Positions 25,257 through 34,079 of a stretch of DNA of 64,000 nucleotides are shown here, piece by piece; position 1 is the first letter of the stretch; each line of letters begins with the position of its first letter. A model generated the notes under the pieces. The model did not search any database, was not told where the DNA came from, and saw nothing but the letters and a program-made list of their open reading frames with translations. A program made the position numbers and the translations under genes. Source of the stretch: Minicystis rosea. GTDB taxonomy: Bacteria > Myxococcota_A > Polyangia > Polyangiales > Polyangiaceae. The DNA is taken from the NCBI GenBank assembly GCA_001931535.1, contig CP016211.1, forward strand, positions 9,223,703-9,287,702, read 5' to 3'.

Positions 25257-26726
25257 ATGCCGAGCATGCAAACCTGTCCGCGTACCAGCCCGCGCCGCCC
25301 CGTCTCGTCTCGGTGGACGACGCGCGCGCGATTCATCGTTGGAGCTACCGCGATCGAGATGCTCCTCTGCGGCTCGATCGGCTGCTCATCGTCCACCGAA
25401 GGCTCGCCCGGCGGATCCGGCGGTATGCACGCGAGCGGCACGGGAGGCTCGGTCGCCGGCACCGGTGGCACGTCCACGACCGGCTCGAGCACCACGTCCA
25501 CGAGCAGCTCGAGCGGCACGTCCACGAGCAGCACGTCCACGAGCTCCTCGACCAGCACGTCCACGAGCTCCTCGAGCGGCAGCATGCCGGGCCCCATCGA
25601 TGACGTGATCGCGCAGATGGCGCCGGGCTCGTGGAAGGAGCTCCCCAACACCCATATGGCGGACGTGTGCCCGCAGCCCTACGACCACTATTGGTGCGGC
25701 GCGGTCATGGGGGCGTGGAGCGGCGCGGCCTTCGACTCGGTTCGTGATCGCCTCGTGGTCTACGGCGGCGGGCACGCCGACTCCTTTTACAACAACGTCT
25801 TCACCTTCGACCTCGCCAGCATGACCTGGCAACGCGTGACCGAGCTGCCTGCGGGGCTGAACGGCAACACCTATCCGCCGGCCATCTACCAGGACAAGCG
25901 CCTCGAGAGCTGCGGCCTCTATCCAAGCGGCTCCACGTTCACGGTCCCCGACGCCTGGCTCACCACGACGGGCTACGTGAAATACGACAAGTGCGACGAT
26001 CCCTCGATTGCCTCGCAGCTCGATCCGCAGCAGCCGCGGAGCGCTCACACGTACGGCAACGTGGCCTTCAGCGCGGCGACGGGCAAATTCTACCTCCTCG
26101 GCGGGACCGGCTTGTGGCAATCCGGGCAGACGGGGACGCCGCGGGTGATGGCCTTCGACTTCGACGCGAAGCAGTGGTCGCGCGCCGCCGACAACCCCGT
26201 GGCGGAGTACGGCGCGAGCGCCGCCGACGAGAATGGGCACATCTGGTACGGCGGCAATCACAGCCTGATGGAGTTCGACCCCGTCGCGAACACGTGGACG
26301 CAGAGGAACGCGGACGCGCTGGGCTGGTACTACGCGGGCTCCGCCGTCGACACCAAGCGCCACACGCTGGTGTTCACCGCCGACGGGTTGACCCTGTACA
26401 CGTACGCCATCGCGCAGGCAGGAGCGCCGGTCTCGACGGTGAAAGTGACCGGCATCACCGCGGCCATCGGCAAGGCCACGGGGCTCGCGTACGATCCGAT
26501 CCTCGATCGCTTCGTCGCGTGGTCGGGAGGGCCGGTCGTCTATTTCCTCGACCCGCAAACGTGGCACGTGACGGCGGCCACGGGGACCGGCGATACCCCG
26601 ACTCCGGGCGCGCTGAATGGCACCTTCGGGCGGTTCCGCTACAGCCCGGCGCGCAACGTCTACATCGCGGTGAACGCCACGGAAGAGAACGTCTTCATCT
26701 ACAAGCCGCCGACGGCCGCGCCGTAG
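25257..26726 (+). CDS. Kelch-type beta-propeller lipoprotein
   Basis: About 489 residues. The N-terminus is Arg-rich, then a hydrophobic stretch ends in the lipobox GSIGC. A Ser/Thr/Gly linker follows (TSTSSSSGTSTSS type). The globular domain of about 360 residues has kelch-like blades: RDRLVVYGGGHADSFYNNVFTFDL, TYGNVAFSAATGKFYLLGG and YGASAADENGHIWYGG, in overlapping pieces. It resembles galactose-oxidase-like propellers without obvious copper ligands. The start is uncertain: ATG 25257 and 25266 lack a Shine-Dalgarno, and ATG 25359 would leave a very short signal. Divergent from the beta-helix gene. Likely surface-bound. Confidence 0.85.
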   Translation: MPSMQTCPRTSPRRPVSSRWTTRARFIVGATAIEMLLCGSIGCSSSTEGSPGGSGGMHASGTGGSVAGTGGTSTTGSSTTSTSSSSGTSTSSTSTSSSTSTSTSSSSGSMPGPIDDVIAQMAPGSWKELPNTHMADVCPQPYDHYWCGAVMGAWSGAAFDSVRDRLVVYGGGHADSFYNNVFTFDLASMTWQRVTELPAGLNGNTYPPAIYQDKRLESCGLYPSGSTFTVPDAWLTTTGYVKYDKCDDPSIASQLDPQQPRSAHTYGNVAFSAATGKFYLLGGTGLWQSGQTGTPRVMAFDFDAKQWSRAADNPVAEYGASAADENGHIWYGGNHSLMEFDPVANTWTQRNADALGWYYAGSAVDTKRHTLVFTADGLTLYTYAIAQAGAPVSTVKVTGITAAIGKATGLAYDPILDRFVAWSGGPVVYFLDPQTWHVTAATGTGDTPTPGALNGTFGRFRYSPARNVYIAVNATEENVFIYKPPTAAP

Positions 26727-26809
26727 CGCGGGGAATGTCGATCGATCTCCCCTGTCCACCCTCCGCTGGGCCGGCTTATGCTGGCCACCGCGAGGACGCG
26801 CGCGGATGA

Positions 26810-27943
26810 GTGAGACGAGACATCGAGGCAGGTTCTGAATTGCGACTCCCCCTCTCGAATCTCCGCGCGCCCTTTCCCGTGCTCGGCATCCTGGTGGGCC
26901 TCGTGTCGGCCTCGGGCTGCGGCCTGATCCTCGGCTTCGAGGATCACGAGCTCTGGCCCTCGACGAGCTCGAGCTCGAGCTTGAGCTCGAGCGGAACGAG
27001 CTCCACCGGGGGCGGCACGGGCGGCACGGGCGGCGTTGCGTGCGGGAGCCAGGGATTCGCGGAGCCCATCGTGTTCGCCACCGGCGAGAGCGTGCCTCAC
27101 GAGATCGCGGTCGACGCGAACGCGGTCTACTGGGTCGACATCGGAACGGCGGTGGGGCAAGGCCAAGTCGTGCGGGTCGACAAGGCACCACCGCACACGC
27201 GCACCATCCTCGAGGGTTCGCTCGTGCAAGCGCTCGGCATGGCCGTCGACGCCGCGCACGTCTACACCACGTACGCCGCCGGCAATGGGTACACGGTCGT
27301 GCACCAGCTCCCGAAGGGCGGCGGCCCGCCCAACGTCGTCTACAACTACTCCGGCGGCAATGGGGCCTTCGCCGCGTTCGCGCTGCAAGGCGCCACCTTC
27401 GCGATCGCGACGGCGGCACCGTTCGAGGGCGGGACGGTGTGCCTGGGCGACACCGCCAGCAAGTCGTGCACGCAGCTCGCCTCGAACCTGGGCCCCGTGC
27501 GCGCCGTGGCGCTCGACGCGGGCACGATCTACTGGTCGACGAACCAGACGGGAGAGGTGTTCCGGCGCCAGGGCAGCACGAGCGAGGCCTTCGTCGCGGC
27601 AGGCGGCGAGGCGGGCCTCTCCTCCCTCACGATCGACGCCGACAACGTGTACTGGACCAACGACGGCGATGGCACCGTGAAGATGCTCGCCAAGTCCAGC
27701 CCCGGCGGTGAGCCGACCGTGCTCGCGACGAACGAGGGCTCGCCGCGGGGCATCGCCGTGGACGACGAATGCGTCTACTGGGCCGACTACACCAGCGGGC
27801 TCGTGCGGGCCGCCCCCAAGGCGGGTGGGCCTTCGATCACGCTGGCGGCGGGCCAAGGTCCGTATGCGATCGCGGTCGACGCCTCCGGCGTCTACGCCGC
27901 CGTCGAGGGTGACGGCGTGGTCCTCCAGATCGCCAAGAAGTAG
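26810..27943 (+). CDS. Lipoprotein with NHL/LDLR-YWTD-like propeller repeats
   Basis: Up to 377 residues. Signal and lipobox are FPVLGILVGLVSASGC, followed by a Ser/Thr/Gly linker with a GTGGTGG run. The domain consists of about six blades with the signature A-x-D-x-x-x-V-Y-W (EIAVDANAVYWVDIG, ALDAGTIYWSTNQTG, TIDADNVYWTNDGDG, AVDDECVYWADYTSG), the pattern of YWTD/NHL-like beta-propellers. The start could be GTG 26810 or TTG 26840; the latter gives a more compact signal peptide. It follows the kelch lipoprotein by 83 bases in the same direction. Predicted lipid-anchored binding protein of unknown ligand. Confidence 0.88.
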   Translation: MRRDIEAGSELRLPLSNLRAPFPVLGILVGLVSASGCGLILGFEDHELWPSTSSSSSLSSSGTSSTGGGTGGTGGVACGSQGFAEPIVFATGESVPHEIAVDANAVYWVDIGTAVGQGQVVRVDKAPPHTRTILEGSLVQALGMAVDAAHVYTTYAAGNGYTVVHQLPKGGGPPNVVYNYSGGNGAFAAFALQGATFAIATAAPFEGGTVCLGDTASKSCTQLASNLGPVRAVALDAGTIYWSTNQTGEVFRRQGSTSEAFVAAGGEAGLSSLTIDADNVYWTNDGDGTVKMLAKSSPGGEPTVLATNEGSPRGIAVDDECVYWADYTSGLVRAAPKAGGPSITLAAGQGPYAIAVDASGVYAAVEGDGVVLQIAKK

Positions 27944-28034
27944 CGCTCGGCGCTTCTCCCCAAGGTCGAGCCCAACCGTCCCTCGCTGGTCGTGACCGGT
28001 GATGGGGACATGGGGACTGGAGACCCCGCCGCCC

Positions 28035-28155
28035 CTTGCAAGAGGCGGCGGCGCCCGTTGGCTGGGATCAGGCTGCCTCTTGCAAGGGGCGACCGCGCCC
28101 GTTGGCTGGGATCAGGCTGCCTCTTGCAAAGGGCGCCGGCGCCCGTTGGCTGAGA
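28035..28155. repeat. 44-base tandem repeat, about 2.8 copies
   Basis: Units begin CTTGCA at 28035, 28079 and 28123 and share GCGCCCGTTGGCTGGGATCA with one or a few changes; the third is partial. A 44-base period is not a multiple of three and the units are not within a supported gene, so this is noncoding. Confidence 0.9.
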
Positions 28156-28168
28156 GCGCGCTCTCCCT

Positions 28169-28260
28169 GGTCAAGGACCCCGCGGTCCTTACCAAGGGAC
28201 CCCGCGGTCCTGACCAAGGGACCCGCGGTCCTTACCAAGGGACCTTGGGTCCTGACGAAG
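28169..28260. repeat. 21-22-base tandem repeat of near-palindromic units, four copies
   Basis: Four consecutive units of the form ACCAAGGGACCCCGCGGTCCTT occupy 28169-28190, 28191-28212, 28213-28233 and 28234-28254, the last diverged (GGACCTTGGGTCC). Each holds a GGACCC...GGTCC near-palindrome able to fold or bind a dimeric protein. The array follows the 44-base repeat directly, within the intergenic region that precedes the decarboxylase operon. Confidence 0.9.
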
Positions 28261-28424
28261 GGGTGTTTGGTTCCGTTCGGATGGAGGCCTCACGTCTCTC
28301 TCCATGTCCGCCGAACGCCCCTTCCGAATGCTCGGGCGAGCGAGACTCGGCAGGATGCATGGGCGAGGGATTGTGGAGGCTCGCAATGGCCGCCAACACA
28401 CATTCGCCATCAGCCCTCTTCGAG

Positions 28425-28466
28425 GTCGAGGGCGGCAGACAGCAAGTCGAGGGCGGCAGACAGCAA
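28425..28466. repeat. Perfect 21-base tandem duplication
   Basis: GTCGAGGGCGGCAGACAGCA plus one A is repeated exactly at 28425 and 28446. It is the third kind of tandem repeat in the 600-base region 27944-28551 upstream of the decarboxylase operon, which otherwise contains no supported gene. Confidence 0.9.
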
Positions 28467-28551
28467 TTCTCCCTGGGGAGACGCGTTTTCAGCGCGATTC
28501 CCCCGCGGCACATGGCGTGCTTTGCGCGGCTCGCACTCATCGCCTGGAGGC

Positions 28552-29937
28552 ATGCTTACCGTGCAGCGCGCTCAATCAACGTCCGTCGACCAGCATGTGA
28601 ATCAGAACGCTCCGGCGCCCGAGCCCCTCCACCCCGATCGATGGGGGCTCATACGAACCGAAGAAGGGTTGTGCCTCGAGGGGAGATCGCTCGCGCGCCT
28701 CTGCGACCGATGGGGGAGCCCGCTCTTCGTCGTCCACGCGGCGCGGCTCGAAGGCAACGTCCGGCGATTCCAGCGGACGCCGCCGGGCCGGGCGCGGGGC
28801 GCCGAGGTCTTCTATTCCTACAAGACGAACCCGGTCCCAGCCGTGCTGCAGCGGTTGTGGCACCTCGGTGTCGGCGCCGAGGTGGTCTCTCCGTACGAGC
28901 TTTGGCTCGCGCTGCGGCTCGGGGTCGACCCCGGGCGCATCATCTACAACGGCCCGGGCAAGACGCGGAGCGCCGCGCGCACGATCGTCGAGAACGATCT
29001 CTTGCTCGTCAATTTCAACCATCGCGAAGAGATCGGGCTCATCGCGCAGGCCGCCGCGGAGCTGGGCAAACGACCCGCCGTCGGCCTGCGCGTCGCGACC
29101 TCCGAGAGCTGGTCGGGCAAGTTCGGCGTCCCGATCGCCGGAGGGCAGGCGCTAGCGGCCTACGAGGAGGCCCTCTCGCATTCGTCGCTGCGGGTCGTCG
29201 GTCTCCACGCGCACCGCGGGACCGCCATCGGCGACGCCGAGACGCTGGATCGCTTTCTCCGAGAGGTGCTGGGGTTCTGCGACGAGCTCCACGCGCGGCT
29301 CGGCCTCGCCGTGGAGCTGCTCGATCTCGGCGGCAGCTTGACGGTCCCGACGGTGCTGCCGCTCGATGGCCCCCCCCTCCCGCTGGCCGAGCAGGTCCGC
29401 CGCCGGCTCTCGATCGAGGCGTACCTCGACGCCGTCGTGGGGCAGGTCGAGGACCACTTCCGCCGCGCCCGCCGCACGCCGCCGCGCATCCTGCTGGAGC
29501 CGGGGCGCGCCCTCACCGGGGATACCCAGATGCTGCTCTGCCGCGTGAGCAGCCTCCACGCGGCCGGAGATGAGCCCACGCACGCGATCCTCGATGCCGG
29601 CGAGAACCTCGCGCACATCCTCCATCGCGAGTACCACGAGATCTTCCACGTCGAGCGGTGGGGCGAGCCCGCGGAGACGGCGTACACCCTCGATGGGCCG
29701 ACCTGCAGCCCGATGGACGTCCTGCGAGAGGGCGTGCGGCTCCCCCGGCTCCGGATCGGGGACACGCTCGCGATCATGGATGCGGGGGCGTACCTGGTCT
29801 CGTTCTCGAACTCGTTCTGCTTCCCGCAGCCGGGCGTCGTGATGCTGGAGGAGGGCCGCGAGACGCTCGTGCGCCGCGCCGAGACCTTCGCGGACATGAT
29901 CGACCGGGACTCCTGCGTGGAAGCGGTGTCCCGATGA
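28552..29937 (+). CDS. PLP-dependent fold-type III decarboxylase (DAP/ornithine decarboxylase family)
   Basis: A 461-residue enzyme of the alanine-racemase-fold decarboxylase family. The PLP lysine is Lys91 in FYSYKTNPV. Other family marks are GLHAHRG near residue 217 (where LysA has HIGS), LLDLGGS, ILLEPGRAL (phosphate/Glu-Arg loop), GPTCSPMD (the active-site Cys-x-x-Asp region) and DAGAYLVSFSN. Family members decarboxylate DAP, ornithine, arginine, citryl-diaminopropionate or, in BtrK, an acyl-carrier-bound glutamate. The DAP-specific residues are not convincing, so this is probably a dedicated biosynthetic enzyme. ATG 28552 is one base from GGAGG; GTG 28561 has better spacing. The stop overlaps the next start (ATGA). 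Confidence 0.9.
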   Translation: MLTVQRAQSTSVDQHVNQNAPAPEPLHPDRWGLIRTEEGLCLEGRSLARLCDRWGSPLFVVHAARLEGNVRRFQRTPPGRARGAEVFYSYKTNPVPAVLQRLWHLGVGAEVVSPYELWLALRLGVDPGRIIYNGPGKTRSAARTIVENDLLLVNFNHREEIGLIAQAAAELGKRPAVGLRVATSESWSGKFGVPIAGGQALAAYEEALSHSSLRVVGLHAHRGTAIGDAETLDRFLREVLGFCDELHARLGLAVELLDLGGSLTVPTVLPLDGPPLPLAEQVRRRLSIEAYLDAVVGQVEDHFRRARRTPPRILLEPGRALTGDTQMLLCRVSSLHAAGDEPTHAILDAGENLAHILHREYHEIFHVERWGEPAETAYTLDGPTCSPMDVLREGVRLPRLRIGDTLAIMDAGAYLVSFSNSFCFPQPGVVMLEEGRETLVRRAETFADMIDRDSCVEAVSR

Positions 29938-31787
29938 GCGGCACCCCGGTCGACGCGCTCGGGCGGATCGAGGTCACCTATCCCAAAGCCGGCGGGGCGC
30001 CGCGCGTCTCCGTCGCCGGGCAGCCGGTTCCCATCGAGGTCGTTTTGCCGCCCGAGGGCACGAGGGCGTTCGCGCTGGCCGCCGGCCCGGAGAGCGTCCT
30101 GATCGCGGATCGCGACGCGCAAACTGCGGTGCTCGTCCCGCGCGAAGGCCCGGGGCGAGCCCCGGTGTACGTCGCCGCGCCGGACCCGAGACGCGCCGGG
30201 CGGTTCTGCGTGACGACCCATCCGCCGGCGACCGCCGCGGGTGTGGTGTACGTGGCGCAGGCCTTCGGCCACACGACGGGCTGGGTGCCCGCCGTGCACG
30301 GAGCGCTGGCGCGGCTCCGCGAGCCGACGCGGTTCACCGCGGCCATTCGGCGGCCGGAGGACGCCGTGCACGCCCAGCGGAAGACGGCCGACGGGCCGTT
30401 CGGGATGCACGTCGTCCCGCTTTCGTACAGCGACGCGGAGTCGGCGACGATCACGCCCGAGGACGTCGCCAACGCCTCGCGCCCGGCGCTCCTGAACCGC
30501 GAGGCGGCCCTCCTCTGGATCGCGGACAACCTCGCGCTCGCGCAGGCGAGCGCGGGCGCGGCGGTGATCGTGAACGACTGCCGGCCCGAGACGTGGATCC
30601 TGCACCAGCTCGCCGAGAGCGCGCAGGGGAAGGAGGTCGCGCTGCACGCCGTGCGGTACGCGTTCGAGGACTTCGCGTGGGTGCGGCAGCTCGCGCGGAA
30701 GACGAACGTGGCGCCGGGGATCGCCGACCTCTTCGCGGCCTCCGCGCCGGCGATCCACACCCGGGAGGCGCTCGAGGAGGCGCTGCGCGCGGCGGGGATC
30801 GATCCCCGGCACAACCCCTCGGTCGATTTCGAGGCGGCGAGCCGGGCGATCATCGCGGGCGTGCCGGACCGCGGCACCGTCTGGTACCAGGCCATCAACT
30901 GGCGTGACGGCCTCGCGCTGGAGTCGGGCAAGAGCCCCTATCTGGTCATCCCGCCGCTCGGTCAGCCGAGCCCGCTCTCTCCGGATCAAGCCGCGGTCCG
31001 GGCGGGGGCCGTTCTCCGCCGCCAGGCGCCGGCGCTCGAGGGCCTCTTCACCGCGGAGGACCCGCGCGGCGTCGTCCTCGTGTCGCAGGGCAACGGGTTC
31101 TCGGCGCACAGCCGGCGGCACTGGAGCGCGGTGCTGGCGATGGCGGCGCGGATGGCGGACACGCACTTCCTGTTCGCCGGCGGGACCGCCGAGGATCGCG
31201 CCTGGCTGAAGGAGGCCTCCCGCCCGGCGAACGTGACCCTCCTCGGCTGGATCGACGAGGACTGGAGCACGTTCCTCCGCGCCCTCGCCGCGAAGCCGCG
31301 GGCGACCCTCGTCTGCCGCCCGGGCCTGAGCAGCATCGGCGCCGCGCTGGTGAACGGCGTCGCGCCGCTGCTCATGACCCCCGATCCGCTGGGAGAGCCC
31401 GTCGACGCGATCACCGCGGAGGTGGCGATGGAGCGCGCGGTCTACGCCTTCCAGCTCGAGCGGCTGTACGCCGCCCAGTGCCCCACGCATCGCGAGTCCC
31501 CGCTGCCGGTGCTCGTCGACACGCTCGGCCGCGACCCGGAGAAGGCGCTCGCGACGCTGCGCCGGGCGCTGGATCCCGCCGTCCAGCTCCGCCAGCGGGC
31601 GGCGATCGACGGGTACTGCAGTTGGTCGCGCGTGGCGCACCTGATCGCGAGCGTGCTCGCGCGCGAGGCAACCTCGGGCGCGCTTCCGATTCAGGCCAAG
31701 CGCCGGCTGCGCGATCAGGAGCTCTCCGTCCGCCGCGAGGCTCCCCGGGCGCGACGAGCCCACGATCAGACACCGCCGCTCCCGTGA
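29934..31787 (+). CDS. Large glycosyltransferase-like protein (GT-B/MurG-like C-terminus)
   Basis: A 617-residue protein whose ATG overlaps the decarboxylase stop. I recognise no family for residues 1-360. The C-terminal 250 residues look like a GT-B donor domain: GVVLVSQGNGFSAHSRRHW, HFLFAGG, NVTLLGWIDE, and then GLSSIGAALVNGVAPLLM followed by MERAVYAFQLERL, similar in pattern to the sugar-nucleotide loop of GT28/MurG-type enzymes. The N-terminal part has FVVxxSYSD-like beta elements and a NDCRPETWILHQLAE segment resembling an acceptor-domain strand. It has no signal peptide or membrane helix. Together with its neighbours it may glycosylate or otherwise process the pathway product. Assignment is pattern-based only. 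Confidence 0.7.
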   Translation: MSGTPVDALGRIEVTYPKAGGAPRVSVAGQPVPIEVVLPPEGTRAFALAAGPESVLIADRDAQTAVLVPREGPGRAPVYVAAPDPRRAGRFCVTTHPPATAAGVVYVAQAFGHTTGWVPAVHGALARLREPTRFTAAIRRPEDAVHAQRKTADGPFGMHVVPLSYSDAESATITPEDVANASRPALLNREAALLWIADNLALAQASAGAAVIVNDCRPETWILHQLAESAQGKEVALHAVRYAFEDFAWVRQLARKTNVAPGIADLFAASAPAIHTREALEEALRAAGIDPRHNPSVDFEAASRAIIAGVPDRGTVWYQAINWRDGLALESGKSPYLVIPPLGQPSPLSPDQAAVRAGAVLRRQAPALEGLFTAEDPRGVVLVSQGNGFSAHSRRHWSAVLAMAARMADTHFLFAGGTAEDRAWLKEASRPANVTLLGWIDEDWSTFLRALAAKPRATLVCRPGLSSIGAALVNGVAPLLMTPDPLGEPVDAITAEVAMERAVYAFQLERLYAAQCPTHRESPLPVLVDTLGRDPEKALATLRRALDPAVQLRQRAAIDGYCSWSRVAHLIASVLAREATSGALPIQAKRRLRDQELSVRREAPRARRAHDQTPPLP

Positions 31788-31813
31788 AGGCTCAACCCAT
31801 CGAGAGGAACATC

Positions 31814-32896
31814 ATGACCCAGCAATTCGTAGCCCCCCGCGACGCCTACGAGCTTCGGCTGTCGCAGATCTGGACCGGCCTCCTCGGCCGGGACGACATC
31901 GGGGTGAAGGACGACTTCTTCGCGCTCGGCGGCGACCACGCCAAGGCGCAGGCCGCCGTGGCCGCGATCGTCGCGCAGCTCGACATGCCGCTGTCGATGG
32001 AGACGTTCGTCGCGGTGCCCACCGTCGAGCGCCTCGCCTGCCACTTGCGGGCGCGCTCGGGGCGCCTCAACGAGGAGCCCGTGGTGGCGCTCCAGCCCCA
32101 CGGGAGCAAGCGGCCCTTCTTCTTCCTGCCGAGCGGCGAAGGGAACGCGTTCAACTTCCTCGCGCTGGCCCGCCGGATGGCGCCCGATCAGCCCTTCTAT
32201 GGCCTCCAGACCCGCGGTCTGTACGGCGCTCACCCGCCGTTCGATCGCGTCGAGGACATGGCGGCCGATCACATCGCGTCGATGCGCACGGTGCAACCCC
32301 GCGGGCCGTACCTGCTGGGAGGCCACTGCATCGGCGCCATGGTCGCTTTGGAGATGGCGTTGCAGCTCCAGCGCCGCGGCGAGCGGGTGGCCCTGCTCGC
32401 GGCCATCGACGCGCTGGCGCCCGCCGCTTTCTACCGCGACGAGTTCTCCGTCACGATCGTGGACGACGCCGCCGACTACTACGTCTTCCTCGCGAAGGGG
32501 TTCAAGTACTGGTTCGGCACGGACGTGCCGCTGGAGCGTGAGGATCTGCGCGCCCTCGCCCCCGAGCAGCACGCCGCGCGCTTCATGGATCTCGCCCGGC
32601 AGCACGGCGTCTACACGCCCGACGCGCCCGACGATCGCGCGGACCGCGTCCTGGCGCTCGGCCGGCGCATCTGCCGCAACACGTACGTGCCCGCGGAGGT
32701 CGCCTCGCTCCCGATCACCTTCTTCCGCGGTCACGAATCGCTCATGTGCGACACCCCGACGGGGAGCTGGGAGGAGGTGACGACCGAGCCCCTGCGCGTG
32801 CGGGATCTGCCCGGCAACCACGTCACGATCGTCACCGAGCCCCACGTGGACGGCCTGGCGCGCGCGCTCCGGGCGGCGATCGCGGAGGCGGTGTGA
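31814..32896 (+). CDS. Carrier-like domain fused to Cys-type thioesterase, copy 1
   Basis: A 360-residue protein. Residues 10-75 are a peptidyl/acyl carrier fold (YELRLSQIWTGLLGRDDIGVKDDFFALGGD), but the position of the phosphopantetheine Ser is His42 (GGDHAKA), and no Ser is close by. Residues 90-355 are a type I thioesterase: KRPFFFLPSGEG oxyanion strand, the nucleophile elbow GGHCIGAM with Cys172 in place of Ser, an Asp in AIDAL, and a terminal His in GNHVT. Cys-type thioesterases occur in some NRPS systems, for example the beta-lactone-forming one of obafluorin. The Ser-less carrier cannot be loaded in the normal way. GAGAGGAAC precedes ATG 31814. Confidence 0.9.
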   Translation: MTQQFVAPRDAYELRLSQIWTGLLGRDDIGVKDDFFALGGDHAKAQAAVAAIVAQLDMPLSMETFVAVPTVERLACHLRARSGRLNEEPVVALQPHGSKRPFFFLPSGEGNAFNFLALARRMAPDQPFYGLQTRGLYGAHPPFDRVEDMAADHIASMRTVQPRGPYLLGGHCIGAMVALEMALQLQRRGERVALLAAIDALAPAAFYRDEFSVTIVDDAADYYVFLAKGFKYWFGTDVPLEREDLRALAPEQHAARFMDLARQHGVYTPDAPDDRADRVLALGRRICRNTYVPAEVASLPITFFRGHESLMCDTPTGSWEEVTTEPLRVRDLPGNHVTIVTEPHVDGLARALRAAIAEAV

Positions 32897-33987
32897 TGCT
32901 GCCCCCGCACTTCGTGGCCCCCCGCGATGTCTGCGAGCTGCGCTTGACGCGCATCTGGGAGACCGTCCTCGGCCGGGACGACATCGGGGTGAAGGACGAC
33001 TTCTTCGCCCGCGGCGGCGACCACGCCAAGGCGCAGGCCGCCGTCACCGCGATCACGGCGCAGCTCGACATGCCGCTGTCGCTGGAGGCGTTCGTCGAGG
33101 CCCCCACCGTCGAGCACCTCGCCTGTCGCCTGCGCGCGCGCTCGCGGCGGCTCAACCAAGAGCCCGTGGTGGCGCTCCAGCCCCATGGGAGCAAGCGGCC
33201 CTTCTTCTTCCTGCCGGGCGGAGAAGGGAACGTGCTCAACTTCCACGACCTGGCGCGCCGGATGGAGCCCGATCAGCCCCTCTACGGCCTCCAGAACCCG
33301 GGGCTCCACGGCGATCGCCCGCTGCACCGCCGCATGGAGGACATGGCGGCCGAGCACATCGCCGCCATGCGCACGGTGCAGCCGCGCGGGCCGTACCTGC
33401 TGGGAGGCCACTGCGCGGGCGCCATGGTCGCCCTGGAGATGGCGCTGCAGCTCCAGCGTCGCGACGAGGAGGTGGCCGTGCTCGCCGTCTGCGACGCCTG
33501 GTCCCCTGCGGTGACCCAGGAGCGCATGAAGACCGAGACCTTCCTCGACGACCTCGTCGTGTTCTACACCATCCTCGCGGCCGGGTTTCGCTGCTGGTTC
33601 GGCACGGACCTCGGGCTGAACAGCGAGACCATCCGCGCGATCGCGCCCGAACAGCGGGCCGCGTGCTTGATGCGCCTCGCGCGGGAGCACGGCGTCTACC
33701 CGCCGGACACGCCCGACGACCGGCTCGACCGCACCCTGGGGATGTACCGTTTCTTCTCCGACTGCCGATACGTCCCCGCGGAGCGCTTCCGGGGCCCGAT
33801 CACCTACCTCCGCGCGCGCGACAGCGACTTCTGCGAGACCCCGACGGAGGGCTGGGAGGACGTGACGACAACGCCGCTGCGCTTCCGGGAGGTCCCGGGC
33901 AACCACGTCACGCACCTCGTCGCGCCGAACGTGGAGAGCGTGGCGCACGAGATCCAAGCAGCCATCGCGGAAGCGCAGGTGTCCTGA
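32896..33987 (+). CDS. Carrier-like domain fused to Cys-type thioesterase, copy 2
   Basis: A 363-residue paralogue of the preceding gene, overlapping its stop by one base (TGATG). The carrier-like domain again lacks the Ser: GGDHAKA with His43. The thioesterase elbow is GGHCAGAM with Cys173; the Asp is in VCDAW and the His in GNHVT. The first 170 residues are much more alike between the copies than the cap region (about 200-300), where TFLDDLVVFYTILAAGFRCWFG replaces the equivalent of copy 1. This points to a tandem duplication followed by divergence of substrate specificity. No signal peptide. Probably the last gene of the operon. Confidence 0.9.
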   Translation: MLPPHFVAPRDVCELRLTRIWETVLGRDDIGVKDDFFARGGDHAKAQAAVTAITAQLDMPLSLEAFVEAPTVEHLACRLRARSRRLNQEPVVALQPHGSKRPFFFLPGGEGNVLNFHDLARRMEPDQPLYGLQNPGLHGDRPLHRRMEDMAAEHIAAMRTVQPRGPYLLGGHCAGAMVALEMALQLQRRDEEVAVLAVCDAWSPAVTQERMKTETFLDDLVVFYTILAAGFRCWFGTDLGLNSETIRAIAPEQRAACLMRLAREHGVYPPDTPDDRLDRTLGMYRFFSDCRYVPAERFRGPITYLRARDSDFCETPTEGWEDVTTTPLRFREVPGNHVTHLVAPNVESVAHEIQAAIAEAQVS

Positions 33988-34079
33988 TCCGCCGGGCCAC
34001 CACCGGACATCATGAGCGACGACAAGCCTCGAGACCGCACCTCGAGGCAGCCGGTTCACCGGGCGCCTCCAGGCGTCCG

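Noticed and set aside
28169..28260. Regular short repeats resembling a CRISPR array
   Set aside because: Units are directly adjacent without unique spacers, and no cas genes are present.
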